In this document: positions 1 to 8,689 of the stretch, in pieces
How positions within the stretch are numbered: the stretch's first letter is position 1
How the letters are laid out: every line of letters begins with the position of its first letter
Source: Bacilli bacterium
Lineage (GTDB): Bacteria; Bacillota_I; Bacilli_A; RF39; UBA660
Assembly: GCA_017527675.1 (NCBI GenBank)
Contig: JAFXPU010000009.1
Location: forward strand, 1-46,267
Direction of reading: 5' to 3'
DNA length: 46,267 nucleotides
The notes under the pieces: model-generated
What the model saw: the letters and a program-made list of their open reading frames with translations, nothing else
What the model was told of the DNA's origin: nothing
Database searches by the model: none
Position numbers and translations under genes: made by a program

Positions 1-99
1 TATTCCAGCCCCTGCATTACAAACTGCGTTTCTTACTTCTTGTGTATTTGCTGTTGGTACTGTAACAAAAATTTTAACTCTATTAACTTCTATATTCAT
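1..99 (-). CDS. NIF3/YqfO-like domain protein, 3' part outside window
   Basis: Only the first 33 codons are present; the gene runs off the left edge. It starts MNIEVNRVKIFVTVP and continues through an AVCNAGAGI segment. This resembles the stand-alone YqfO-type ferredoxin-like domain found inside NIF3 family proteins, where a 'VPxxxxxxVRxAxxxAGAG' pattern is usual. An AGGAG lies 9 nt before the ATG at 99; another ATG at 108 abuts the AGGAG and is less likely. It follows the DUF1016 gene after 26 nt and is probably cotranscribed. Family assignment rests on a short stretch, and the function of such small proteins is not settled. Confidence 0.55.
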   Translation of the reverse strand, partial: MNIEVNRVKIFVTVPTANTQEVRNAVCNAGAGI

Positions 100-125
100 A
101 GTATTCATCTCCTAAATCAATTATA

Positions 126-1004
126 TCACACCAATTCATATTCTCTAGCAATTATTCTATCATCAGAACAATATTTTATGACATATTTATTATCTTGTTT
201 GCAAATGATAATACCTACTGTATCATTTTCCTCAATAGTTTTTATATTTTTATCAATATAATTCATATAAGTCATTATTTGTCCCGTGTGTTCTTTCTTT
301 AATTCTGTGACTTTTAATTCGACTACTACATAAATATTATAAAGTAATAAATCAACATAATTATATCTATTACCAAATTTAATTGGATATTCATTATCTA
401 TAAATGTAAATCCAACCCCAAGCTCTTTCAAAAAAGATGAAATGTCCTCAAGTATTAGTCTTTGCAATGTTTTTTCTGATATATATTCATAATTATTACT
501 GTTTTTAATTCTTACCGGATTAGGAATTAAATCATTTGGACTAAGAATTTCATTTTTATTTAATTTGTTTCTTGATTCAATAGGTATTCTTTTATATTCA
601 TTACTTTTAATTTTTTCTTGCAATTGTCTTTGAGTTAAATTATTATTTTTAGATATATTTATATAATATATTATTTCATCATAATCACTTATCGATAATA
701 ATAGTAAATAATGTGACCATGTTAATTGTGTCAACATTGTTGTCACTTTCTCATTGTTAAATACATTATAAAATTTCTTCATTCTAAATAAAGTTCTTCT
801 ATTATAATTTTTACCAACATCAATAACTAATTTTTTAGAATATTCTTCTATAATACTATCACCATATTTACCACCCGCTTCATTTAATAATTTACCTATC
901 TCAAAATACGTTATAACCTTATGTCTTTCTTTTGAATAATCTTTTACTCTTGAATATACTTCGTTATCTATTAATTTGTTCTTTATCTCGTTATAATAAT
1001 TCAT
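126..1004 (-). CDS. DUF1016 / YhcG-type PDDEXK nuclease-domain protein
   Basis: 292 aa. The N-terminal half fits the DUF1016 winged-helix domain (EIGKLLNEAGGKYGDSIIEE, then TLFRMKKFY, then QLTWSHYLLLLSI). The C-terminal half fits a PDDEXK nuclease fold: VDLLLYN supplies the Asp, VVVELKV the E-x-K, and HTGQIMTYMNYID the following helix. Relatives are often next to restriction-modification or defence genes; here none is adjacent. It begins 12 nt after the comEC stop behind AAGGAG and ends in TGA. In Bacillus the gene after comEC is normally holA, so this looks like an insertion into the comE operon. DNA cleavage is inferred from the fold only; the target is unknown. Confidence 0.8.
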   Translation of the reverse strand: MNYYNEIKNKLIDNEVYSRVKDYSKERHKVITYFEIGKLLNEAGGKYGDSIIEEYSKKLVIDVGKNYNRRTLFRMKKFYNVFNNEKVTTMLTQLTWSHYLLLLSISDYDEIIYYINISKNNNLTQRQLQEKIKSNEYKRIPIESRNKLNKNEILSPNDLIPNPVRIKNSNNYEYISEKTLQRLILEDISSFLKELGVGFTFIDNEYPIKFGNRYNYVDLLLYNIYVVVELKVTELKKEHTGQIMTYMNYIDKNIKTIEENDTVGIIICKQDNKYVIKYCSDDRIIAREYELV

Positions 1005-1015
1005 ATTACTCCTTT

Positions 1016-3063
1016 CTATGAACTACACGTCTCAATTTGTAATTTATTATTTCTAATCTTAAACATAATACTACCATCAATATCTGTCCTATATATTTTA
1101 GAATTTTCTAAATTATCTAATACTTCTTTATTTGGATGTCCAAATCTATTATTCTTACCAACACTAATAATAGAATATTTAGGATTAATCTCATCTATAA
1201 ATTCTTTACTACTACTTGTCCTACTACCATGATGCCCAACTTTTAATACATCAATATCTGGTAAATCATATTTATCTAATATTTCTTTTTCTGTAGTAAT
1301 AGATGCATCTCCCATAAACATAAATCTGTATCCATTAAGTTCTGTATAAATAACATTACTATTATCATTTTCATTATCATATTCTTTAGTTTGTAAGAAG
1401 TATAGTTTATTCTTATCTATATTCAATTCTTTAATACATGAATAATACTTAATTTTCTTTTTATCTAATACTTTAATTAGTTCTTTTTCTAGATCATTGT
1501 ATGGTCCACAATTAAAAATTACTTTTTCCACTTTAAAATTATTAACTAAGTTAATTGCTTCACCCATATGGTCAAAGTCCCCATGTGTCAATATCAAATA
1601 GTTCAATTGATGAATCCCAAGTGATTTTAAATATGGAATAGTTGTGTTTTTAGTATAACTAAAACTTGAATCAACTTTACCACCAGTATCAATCAAAATT
1701 GAACCTTTGTTACTTTGATAATTAATTAAAAGTGAATCTCCTTGCTGAACATCCAAAAATGTTAGTGATGTATAACTATTAAATAAATTTTGATTATAAT
1801 GTACTATTAAAAAAATTATAATAATTAATAAACATTTATTATTTTTTCTTCTTATTTTATAAACTGTTATAATTAAAAGCAAATAATATAACAATATTAC
1901 TTTAATATTCATATATGGCATTATTACTTTAAATAAATTAATATAAGAACAGAATAAAGATATTTTTTCAATTAATGACATCAAAAAAAATGTAATAAAA
2001 TCTAAAAAAGGTAAAACAGCTGTTAATAAAGTTAATGGAAAAATTATTATTGATATAACAGGTACAAAAAAGATATTTAAAAATGGACTAATTAAATTTA
2101 ATTCAAAGGAAGCATTTATTGAAACCGGTATACCAACTAAAAATGATATTAAACTAGTTATGAATATTTTAAGAAAGTAATTTTTGTAATTATTAATTAT
2201 ATCCCCAAAACTAATTAAAGCAAAAGAAATAATATAACTATATAAAAAAGCATTATTATAAACATTGTAAGGATTTATAATAAGCATTAAACAAGTAAAA
2301 ACAACATACACTTTTTTAATATTAAGATTAATTTTAAATATTTTTTTAAATGTTAGAAAGAAAAAAAGAAATGACGCACGTACAATGGATTTAGAAAAAG
2401 CAGTTAAAAATAAATAGAATACTAAAAATAAAGAACATATTAAATATGCTTTTTTTTCTTTAATTATCTTAGTTAAAATAAATAATATAATACAGGTTAA
2501 TAAAGATACATGCATACCGGATAAAGCAAATAAATGACTAATACCATTCTTATTATAACTAGAAGCTACATTTTCTTTTATTTCATCATTCATACCCAAA
2601 ATAAAAGTCAATAAATAACTATTACTTTTAAATTTAGAAAAATAATTAATAAGATTTCTTTTTATATAGTAAATAAAAGAAACCTTTTTTTTAATAACTT
2701 TTATATTAGATGGTTTTAAAATATAATGAATATTAATACTATATAAATAATTTCTATAGCAAAATAAATGTGGAGTAGTATTCTTATTTGGAATGCTTAG
2801 TAAACCCTGTACTTTAACATAATCACCTATCTTCAGATTAGAAGGTATATCATCTTTATAAAAATTAATTAAAACATCATTAACAACAATTGATAATTTA
2901 TCATTTTTTTTTTAATATCTTTAATATAACCTTCAATACATGTATCATTAATACCATATTTGGAATTATATTTATTGTTATTAATGTAATTATAAACATA
3001 AAAAAAAGTAAAAAGCATAACTAATAAATAGCTATACTTCAATATAATTTTTAACTTTTTCAT
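1016..3063 (-). CDS. comEC: ComEC DNA-uptake channel, interrupted by a frameshift in an A10 run
   Basis: ComEC forms the inner-membrane channel that brings single-stranded DNA into competent cells. The start MKKLKIILKYSYLL at 3063 overlaps the end of comEA. The frame stays open for about 50 codons, meets ten A residues (2904-2913), and then stops at 2869. Moving into the other frame at the A run keeps reading open without a stop to 1016, giving about 682 aa in total (B. subtilis ComEC is somewhat longer). The downstream part holds the competence domain (SHLFALSGMHVSL), several membrane helices and a metallo-beta-lactamase-like C-terminus (LTHGDFDHMG, VGHHGS). The shift may be sequencing error, slippage or phase variation. 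A TTG at 2611 could restart only the C-terminal part. Confidence 0.85.
2904..2913 (-). repeat. A10 homopolymer at the comEC frameshift
   Basis: Ten T on the plus strand read as ten A in comEC (ATT, A10, TGATAAA). One inserted base, or the loss of two, would join the two open frames. Such a run is a classic site for slipped-strand mutation, polymerase slippage and read errors. Confidence 0.8.
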
Positions 3064-3718
3064 ATAAACTAGCTCCAATACCTGTTACATTTTGAATATC
3101 CTCTATTTTTTCAAATTTATTTGAATTACGATACTCAATTATTGCTAAAGCTTTACTTTCACCAATACCAGGCAATGTTAATAATTGTTCTAGCGTACAG
3201 GTATTAATATTAACTAAATTATTTGCCAAAGATGTATTGTTATTTTCCTTATCTTGATTATTACTATTATTATTTATACAAGCATCATTTGTTATTTTAG
3301 GACAGTCACATTCTTTTTCAACATACTTAGTTACTACTTCAATTCTATTTGATTTTTCTATTTCTTGATTGGTATATATTTTAACTACCATTTGATCAGC
3401 TAATATTTTACTTTGATTAATATAATCCGTATTAGCATCTTCAACTAAACCACCAGCAAGTGTAATTAAGTCAATTACCCTACTACCTTCTTTTAAAGAA
3501 TATACACCTGGAGTAACAACAGCACCTTTAATTTCAACAACAATATTTTTGATCACCTCTTCTTTTTGAACTTTTGTTTTTTCTTTTTTAGTAACTATAG
3601 TAGTATCACTTGCAGAAACTCTATCCTTATTATTTAACATAAAAGCAATAGTGCTAATAATAACTAACATAAACATAAGTAAAAAAAATTTATATTTTTT
3701 TATAATATTAATAATCAT
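3032..3718 (-). CDS. comEA: ComEA DNA receptor for transformation
   Basis: About 228 aa. A membrane anchor lies near residues 7-28 (FFLLMFMLVIISTIAFML). It is followed by a SLBB-like domain (VEIKGAVVTPGVYSLKEG), an Asn-rich linker and a C-terminal helix-hairpin-helix pair (VNINTCTLEQLLTLPGIGES, then FEKIEDIQNVTGIG). This is the normal ComEA layout: the HhH part binds double-stranded DNA outside the membrane and hands it to ComEC. The ATG at 3718 has AGGAGG 8 nt upstream; a GTG at 3727 lies inside that site and is rejected. It leads the comEA-comEC operon, whose second gene overlaps it by about 32 nt. Confidence 0.93.
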   Translation of the reverse strand: MIINIIKKYKFFLLMFMLVIISTIAFMLNNKDRVSASDTTIVTKKEKTKVQKEEVIKNIVVEIKGAVVTPGVYSLKEGSRVIDLITLAGGLVEDANTDYINQSKILADQMVVKIYTNQEIEKSNRIEVVTKYVEKECDCPKITNDACINNNSNNQDKENNNTSLANNLVNINTCTLEQLLTLPGIGESKALAIIEYRNSNKFEKIEDIQNVTGIGASLYEKVKNYIEV

Positions 3719-3779
3719 ATTAATCACCTCCTACTTATATTATTATTGTTTTTTTGACGATTTCCTTTTTTTTGCAAAA

Positions 3780-3808
3780 AAAAATTAAAGATTTAATCTT
3801 TAATTTTT
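3780..3808 (-). terminator. Terminator after the large pilin-like gene
   Basis: A 13-bp A/T-rich inverted repeat (AAAAATTAAAGAT, loop TTA, then its complement) is followed on the minus strand by a T run. It covers the stop codon of the pilin-like gene and separates it from comEA. Confidence 0.75.
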
Positions 3809-5789
3809 AATCACTTATAAATTTAATAATTACTTTACCATTTCCTGATTGTGCACCAGTTGTAGCATTTACATTAGTAAATAGATAAGAATTATTTTTA
3901 CAATTTGAATAATCGCTGCTTTCATTTGTTGATACACATGATGAACCACCAGCACCTGATAATAATTCAAATACTTCAGCAGCTCCACCAGCGCCACCAT
4001 AGAAGCCACCGCCGCCACCAGCAGCAGCCATACCGTCGCCACCTTCACCTATTTTTCCAGAGTAGCCTGTCCAGCCACCTACATATTCATTAAAGTGAAC
4101 TGTAGCACCGTATTCACCACCAGCAGTTTGTGTACCGCCTTGAGCATATCTAGCTACACAAGTTTTAGGATTGCTTGGTGAGAAATCACTAGTATATGAA
4201 CATGACATTTCTTCAGACATTTTACCTTGCTCACCATAAATACAGTAATCACAACTATCTCTGCCAACTGAACCAGCTTGAACACCATTTACATCACCAC
4301 CAGCACCACCAGCAACACCGAAATTAGATCCGCCGCCGCCGCCACCAGCTGTAATAATTCTATTTGCATAAGCAGTACCACCTACACGAATGTCAGATGC
4401 ACCACCACCGCCATAGGTACCAGTTCCACCACCATTATAACCGCCTTGGTTAGTAGTTCCTTGTCCACCTACATAGATATTTAAATTTGTATTTCTATTA
4501 AATCTTACTCGACCAGTAATTTTAGCACCCTTACCACCAGCACCTGTGCCGCCACCACCTTGAGCTCCATCTACCTCAACTTCATATGTTCCAGAACATG
4601 GAACTTTGAATGTATATTTATCAGCAGTTTCAAATGTCCATATTTGATTTGCTGGGTAATTACACATATTAACTTTTATTTCAGTTCCAATTGTTGTTTC
4701 ACTACTTGTATTACCAGCTTTATCGGTAATTGTTCCAGCAGGAATAACAATACTTAATTTACCTGATTGAGTCATATTTTTAAGAGTTAATGTATATTCA
4801 ACACCATTACTCATGTTTTTAACTGGTGATAATGATTTAGTGACTGAACTTGATACATCAGTGTTACCAATTTTAATAACAATATTATTTAGACTTAAAG
4901 AACTAGATTGATAGTTTTCATCTGTTCCTCTAAATGTTATTGTAACAGTATGTTCTTGATATGCATAATTGATATTTTCAAGTTCACTATTCATGCTATT
5001 ATTATCATTTGTCTTTTGATAGAAAGTCCATGTTGGTTTATTATTATCAAAACGATATGGGCCAAAACGATGATATGTTTCATTTCCTATTTTAACAAGT
5101 ACACCACCCATAGTAGATGTATTTGTTTGACCATCTATTACATTTGCTAAACGTTTAATAAATACATAATATGTACCTGTTTTATCTGCTCCAATTGTTT
5201 GAGCAGTACCATTTGTATAATTTGTCCATGCACCATTTTTTAAACTATTTGATGAACTAGATAAATAATATTGAAATGATTGACCTGTAGTAGATGATAA
5301 ATTATCATAAGTTATATTTAAAGCAAAAGATTTTCTATAATCATTAAATGTTGTTGCATTAATAGTTGGAGCTAAAACATTTGGTGCATAATCAGTACAT
5401 TGACCACCTAATGTAGAAGCATCATCAACAACTGTAAATTCAAATGATGAGCCAACTTTAGTAACTAAAATATTTATCATACTATCATCTAAAAGTTCAC
5501 CTGTTCTTGGATCTTTTATATCTAAATCAACAGCACCGTCATTTTTTAATTCAGTTAAAGTAATATAACATTCATTGACATTTGTTGGTAATTTAGTAAT
5601 ATTATCTTCATCAGTAAACCAATCTTTAGCAGATAATTCAATGTTATTTAATGTATTACTATATAATTTACTTTTACTACTTTTTAAAGTATTACTAATT
5701 ACTGGTGTAATTAATAATGCCAAAAGAGCAATAATTACTATTACACCTATTAATTCAACTAAAGTAAACCCCTTACTCTTATTATTCAT
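3807..5789 (-). CDS. Very large pilin-like protein with Ig-like and glycine-rich domains
   Basis: About 660 aa. The N-terminus has a type IV prepilin signal (KGFTLVELIG, residues about 6-15) and a hydrophobic helix. A pseudopilin-like region containing KDPRTGE follows, also present in the short pilin at 41129. The middle (about 140-385) is beta-rich and ends in a bacterial Ig-like unit with TDKAGNTSS. The last 270 residues form a glycine-rich domain (GAGGKGAKITG, GGGGASDIRVGG, AGGGGGG, NGKVIIKF) like the ALK/LTK-type glycine-rich family, with several Cys. The ATG at 5789 has AGGTGAT; an upstream GTG/ATG-type extension is unlikely. Assembly into a surface fibre or a role near DNA uptake is inference. 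Glycine codons make this gene locally GC-richer. Confidence 0.8.
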   Translation of the reverse strand: MNNKSKGFTLVELIGVIVIIALLALLITPVISNTLKSSKSKLYSNTLNNIELSAKDWFTDEDNITKLPTNVNECYITLTELKNDGAVDLDIKDPRTGELLDDSMINILVTKVGSSFEFTVVDDASTLGGQCTDYAPNVLAPTINATTFNDYRKSFALNITYDNLSSTTGQSFQYYLSSSSNSLKNGAWTNYTNGTAQTIGADKTGTYYVFIKRLANVIDGQTNTSTMGGVLVKIGNETYHRFGPYRFDNNKPTWTFYQKTNDNNSMNSELENINYAYQEHTVTITFRGTDENYQSSSLSLNNIVIKIGNTDVSSSVTKSLSPVKNMSNGVEYTLTLKNMTQSGKLSIVIPAGTITDKAGNTSSETTIGTEIKVNMCNYPANQIWTFETADKYTFKVPCSGTYEVEVDGAQGGGGTGAGGKGAKITGRVRFNRNTNLNIYVGGQGTTNQGGYNGGGTGTYGGGGASDIRVGGTAYANRIITAGGGGGGSNFGVAGGAGGDVNGVQAGSVGRDSCDYCIYGEQGKMSEEMSCSYTSDFSPSNPKTCVARYAQGGTQTAGGEYGATVHFNEYVGGWTGYSGKIGEGGDGMAAAGGGGGFYGGAGGAAEVFELLSGAGGSSCVSTNESSDYSNCKNNSYLFTNVNATTGAQSGNGKVIIKFISD

Positions 5790-5823
5790 ATCATCACCTA
5801 TTATAAGTATAACATATATAGAC

Positions 5824-5853
5824 AAAAAAAACTATAAATTTTATAGTTTTTTT
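5824..5853 (-). terminator. Terminator of the gatCAB-asnS operon
   Basis: An inverted repeat ACTATAAA/TTTATAGT flanked by A and T runs overlaps the asnS stop and gives a hairpin with a T tract on the minus strand. Confidence 0.8.
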
Positions 5854-7222
5854 AATATTCACAATTGCCTGGAGTACGTGGATATGGAATAACATCACGA
5901 ATGTTTTCAACACCTGTTAAATAGATAAGTAATCTTTCAAATCCCATACCAAAACCTGAATGAACACATCCTCCATATTTTCTTAAATTCAAATACCACT
6001 CAGTTTCAGGTACACCCATTTCTTTCATACGTTTAACAAGCTTATCATAGTCTTCTTCACGTTGTGAACCACCACATAATTCACCTGCTCCTGGGACTTC
6101 TAAGTCAACAGCAGCAACAGTTTCATTATCTGGGTTCAATTTCATATAGAATGCTTTAATATCTTTTGGCCAATCTGTAATAAATACTGGACCATTAAAG
6201 TATTCTGTAATATATTTTTCATGTTCTTTAGCAATATCTTCACCTTGAATTGGTTCAAATTCCCATTTAACAGGAGCTTTTTGTAGGATATCTATTACAT
6301 CATGATGAGATATACGTGTAAAGTTACTGTTAATTAATTTAGTTAATTTTTCTTTTAAACCATTTTCAACAAACTTATCAAAGAAATCCATCTCATCAGG
6401 ACAATTATCTAAAACATATTTAACAACATATTTTAACATATCTTCCATAACGTCCATATCTTGTTTTAAATCACAAAAGGCCATTTCTGGTTCCATCATC
6501 CAAAATTCATTTGCATGTGTTTTAGTATTAGAGTTTTCAGCTCTAAATGTTGGTCCAAATGTATAAGTCTTTTTATAAGCCATAGCAAAAGTTTCAGCTT
6601 CTAGTTGACCTGATACAGTTAGGTTAGCTCTTTTACCAAAAAAATCCTTTGTATAATCAACCTTACCAGATGATGCAACTTTATCTAAATCAAGTGTTGT
6701 AACTTGAAACATTTCCCCTGCTCCTTCACAATCACTAGTTGTAAAAAGTGGAGCATGGAAATATACAAAACCATGATCTTGAAAATATTTATGAATAGCG
6801 TAAGCTGTTACACTTCTAACTCTGAATACCGCTTGAAATAAGTTTGTACGAGGACGAAGGTATGCTTGTTCTCTTAAAAATTCACGAGTTGGACGGCCTT
6901 TTGATTGAAGTGGATAATCTTCAGGACAATCTCCTTCTAAAACAATATCTTTTACTTTAATTTCATAGTCTTGTCCAGCACCTTCTGATTCAATTAATGT
7001 ACCAGTTACTGTAATAGCACAACCAATATGTAATTTAGCTATTTCTTCAAAATTTGCTAAATCTGATGTATAAACAAGTTGAATATGTTTAAAACAAGTA
7101 CCATCAGAAAAATCTATAAAGCCAAAATCTTTTTGTTTACGGTGATTTCTAATCCAACCTTGTAATTTTACTTCACTTCCTAGTAGTTCTTGGCTTTTTT
7201 CATATAATTCTTTTAAATCCAT
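5852..7222 (-). CDS. asnS: Asparaginyl-tRNA synthetase
   Basis: About 456 aa class IIb synthetase charging tRNA-Asn. An N-terminal OB-fold (VKLQGWIRNHRKQKDFGFID) is followed by class II motifs: LREQAYLRPRTN and FVYFHAPLFT (motif 1), FGPTFRAENSNT (motif 2) and GMGFERLLIYLTG (motif 3). The motifs GEMFQVTTLDL, DFFGKRANLTVSG and ENIRDVIPYPRTPG match AsnRS rather than AspRS. The ATG at 7222 follows an AGGTGA that overlaps the gatB stop; a GTG at 7231 is less likely. It is the last gene of the T-box/tRNA-Asn/gatCAB transcript, so enzyme, amidotransferase and tRNA share one control region. Confidence 0.96.
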   Translation of the reverse strand: MDLKELYEKSQELLGSEVKLQGWIRNHRKQKDFGFIDFSDGTCFKHIQLVYTSDLANFEEIAKLHIGCAITVTGTLIESEGAGQDYEIKVKDIVLEGDCPEDYPLQSKGRPTREFLREQAYLRPRTNLFQAVFRVRSVTAYAIHKYFQDHGFVYFHAPLFTTSDCEGAGEMFQVTTLDLDKVASSGKVDYTKDFFGKRANLTVSGQLEAETFAMAYKKTYTFGPTFRAENSNTKTHANEFWMMEPEMAFCDLKQDMDVMEDMLKYVVKYVLDNCPDEMDFFDKFVENGLKEKLTKLINSNFTRISHHDVIDILQKAPVKWEFEPIQGEDIAKEHEKYITEYFNGPVFITDWPKDIKAFYMKLNPDNETVAAVDLEVPGAGELCGGSQREEDYDKLVKRMKEMGVPETEWYLNLRKYGGCVHSGFGMGFERLLIYLTGVENIRDVIPYPRTPGNCEY

Positions 7223-7231
7223 ATTTATCAC

Positions 7232-8689
7232 CTATCTTTTATCTATTTCTTCTTTTATTATTTTAGCAGTCAAACTTGGATTTGCTTGACCACGAGTTGC
7301 CTTCATTATTTGACCTACAAAGAAATCAAAAACATTTCTTCCTTTGCGGTACTCCTCAATTAATTCTAAATGTTCTTCAATTGCTTTAATAGCAAGTTCA
7401 CGAATTAAATTATCATCACCAATTTGTTCCATACCAAGTGATTTAACAACCTCATTTGGATCTTTTTTATCTTCTAAAACGTGTGTTAATACTTCCTTAC
7501 TTTGTTTAGAAGATATTTTACCATCATCAACTAATTTCATTAAATCAAATAGCATTTTTGGTGTTAAATAAATATCTTTTATTTCTAATTCGTTTTTATT
7601 TAAATATCCCAAAATAGTACTTGTTAACCAATTGGCTGTTTTTTTAGGATCACTTCCTAATGTAAGTGTCTCTTCATAAAAATTGGAAATATCCTTTTCT
7701 TTTACCAAAATTGAAGCATCATATTCAGATAAACCAAATTGATTCATATATTTATTTTTTCTTTCAATTGGCATTTCAGGAATAGTAGCACGTATTTCAT
7801 CTAACCATTCACCTGTTATTTTAAATTTAGGAATATTTGGTTCAACAAAATATTTATAATCTATAGCATTTGCTTTATTACGCATATAAATAGTTGTCAT
7901 TGTATCTTCATCAAAACGTCTCGTTTGTTGTTCCATCTTATCATATTCACCAGATTCTTTTAGAGCAATTTGACGATCTATTTCGTAATTAATTGCATCA
8001 CGAACACCACCAAATGAGTTGACGTTTTTAATTTCTACTTTTGTACCCCAATTATCAGGATTAGATATATCCTTATCTTTATCACAAATAGAAACATTTA
8101 CATCACATCTAATTTGTCCTTTTTTAGAATCAGCATCTGAAATATCAGCATATTGATAAATAGCACGCATAGCTTCCAAGAAAGCAACAGCCTCTTCTGC
8201 TGAATGCATATCTGGTTCTGTTACTAGTTCTAAAAGTGGAACACCAGCACGATTATAATCTAGAGTTGAGAATGTTGGATAGTGATCTTGTGATGCTGAA
8301 TCTTCTTCAAGGTGAATATTGTTAATTCTAACTCTTTTTGTTTCACCTTTAAATTCATAATCAAGATAACCATATATACCAACTGGAGCTGGTTTAGTTT
8401 CCTGAGTTATCTGATATCCTTTTGGTAAGTCAGGATAATAATAATTTTTTCTTTCAAAATACATGTATTCTGGTTGTTTACAATTTAAAATCATACTAGC
8501 TTTTAATGCTAATCTAACGGCTTCTTTATTAACAACTGGAAGTGTACCTGGAAATGCAAGATCTACTGGTCTAATAAAACTATTTGCTTCATCAGAATAA
8601 CCATTTTTAGCACTAGAAAATACTTTTGAATTTGTTTTAGACATTTCACAGTGCATTTCTAAACCTATCATTACTTGATAATTATCCAT
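7232..8689 (-). CDS. gatB: Asp-tRNA(Asn)/Glu-tRNA(Gln) amidotransferase subunit B
   Basis: About 485 aa, normal length. GatB binds the misacylated tRNA and activates it with ATP. Characteristic GatB stretches are VMIGLEMHCEM, FYPDLPKGYQITQ-like YYYPDLPKGYQITQ, HLEEDSA, DYNRAGVPLLELVTEPDMHS and the C-terminal YqeY-like tail (GQIMKATRGQANP). The ATG at 8689 has AGGAGG; the start overlaps the gatA stop by 8 nt. As AsnRS is encoded next door, the complex probably serves mainly to make Gln-tRNA(Gln), which assumes the organism lacks GlnRS. Confidence 0.97.
   Translation of the reverse strand: MDNYQVMIGLEMHCEMSKTNSKVFSSAKNGYSDEANSFIRPVDLAFPGTLPVVNKEAVRLALKASMILNCKQPEYMYFERKNYYYPDLPKGYQITQETKPAPVGIYGYLDYEFKGETKRVRINNIHLEEDSASQDHYPTFSTLDYNRAGVPLLELVTEPDMHSAEEAVAFLEAMRAIYQYADISDADSKKGQIRCDVNVSICDKDKDISNPDNWGTKVEIKNVNSFGGVRDAINYEIDRQIALKESGEYDKMEQQTRRFDEDTMTTIYMRNKANAIDYKYFVEPNIPKFKITGEWLDEIRATIPEMPIERKNKYMNQFGLSEYDASILVKEKDISNFYEETLTLGSDPKKTANWLTSTILGYLNKNELEIKDIYLTPKMLFDLMKLVDDGKISSKQSKEVLTHVLEDKKDPNEVVKSLGMEQIGDDNLIRELAIKAIEEHLELIEEYRKGRNVFDFFVGQIMKATRGQANPSLTAKIIKEEIDKR

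Noticed and set aside
3990-4570. GCC/ACC-rich stretches considered as a repeat array or CRISPR
   Set aside because: They encode the glycine runs of the glycine-rich domain; there is no regular repeat-spacer unit.
3905-5150. Plus-strand open frames within 3.9-5.2 kb rich in His, Thr and Ser
   Set aside because: They are the complement of glycine and Asn codons in the large pilin-like gene, with no RBS and low-complexity products.
5852-7231. AspRS rather than AsnRS
   Set aside because: The motifs around GEMFQVTTLDL, the N-terminal OB domain and the C-terminal DVIPYPRTPG agree with AsnRS, and there is no GAD domain insertion of bacterial AspRS.
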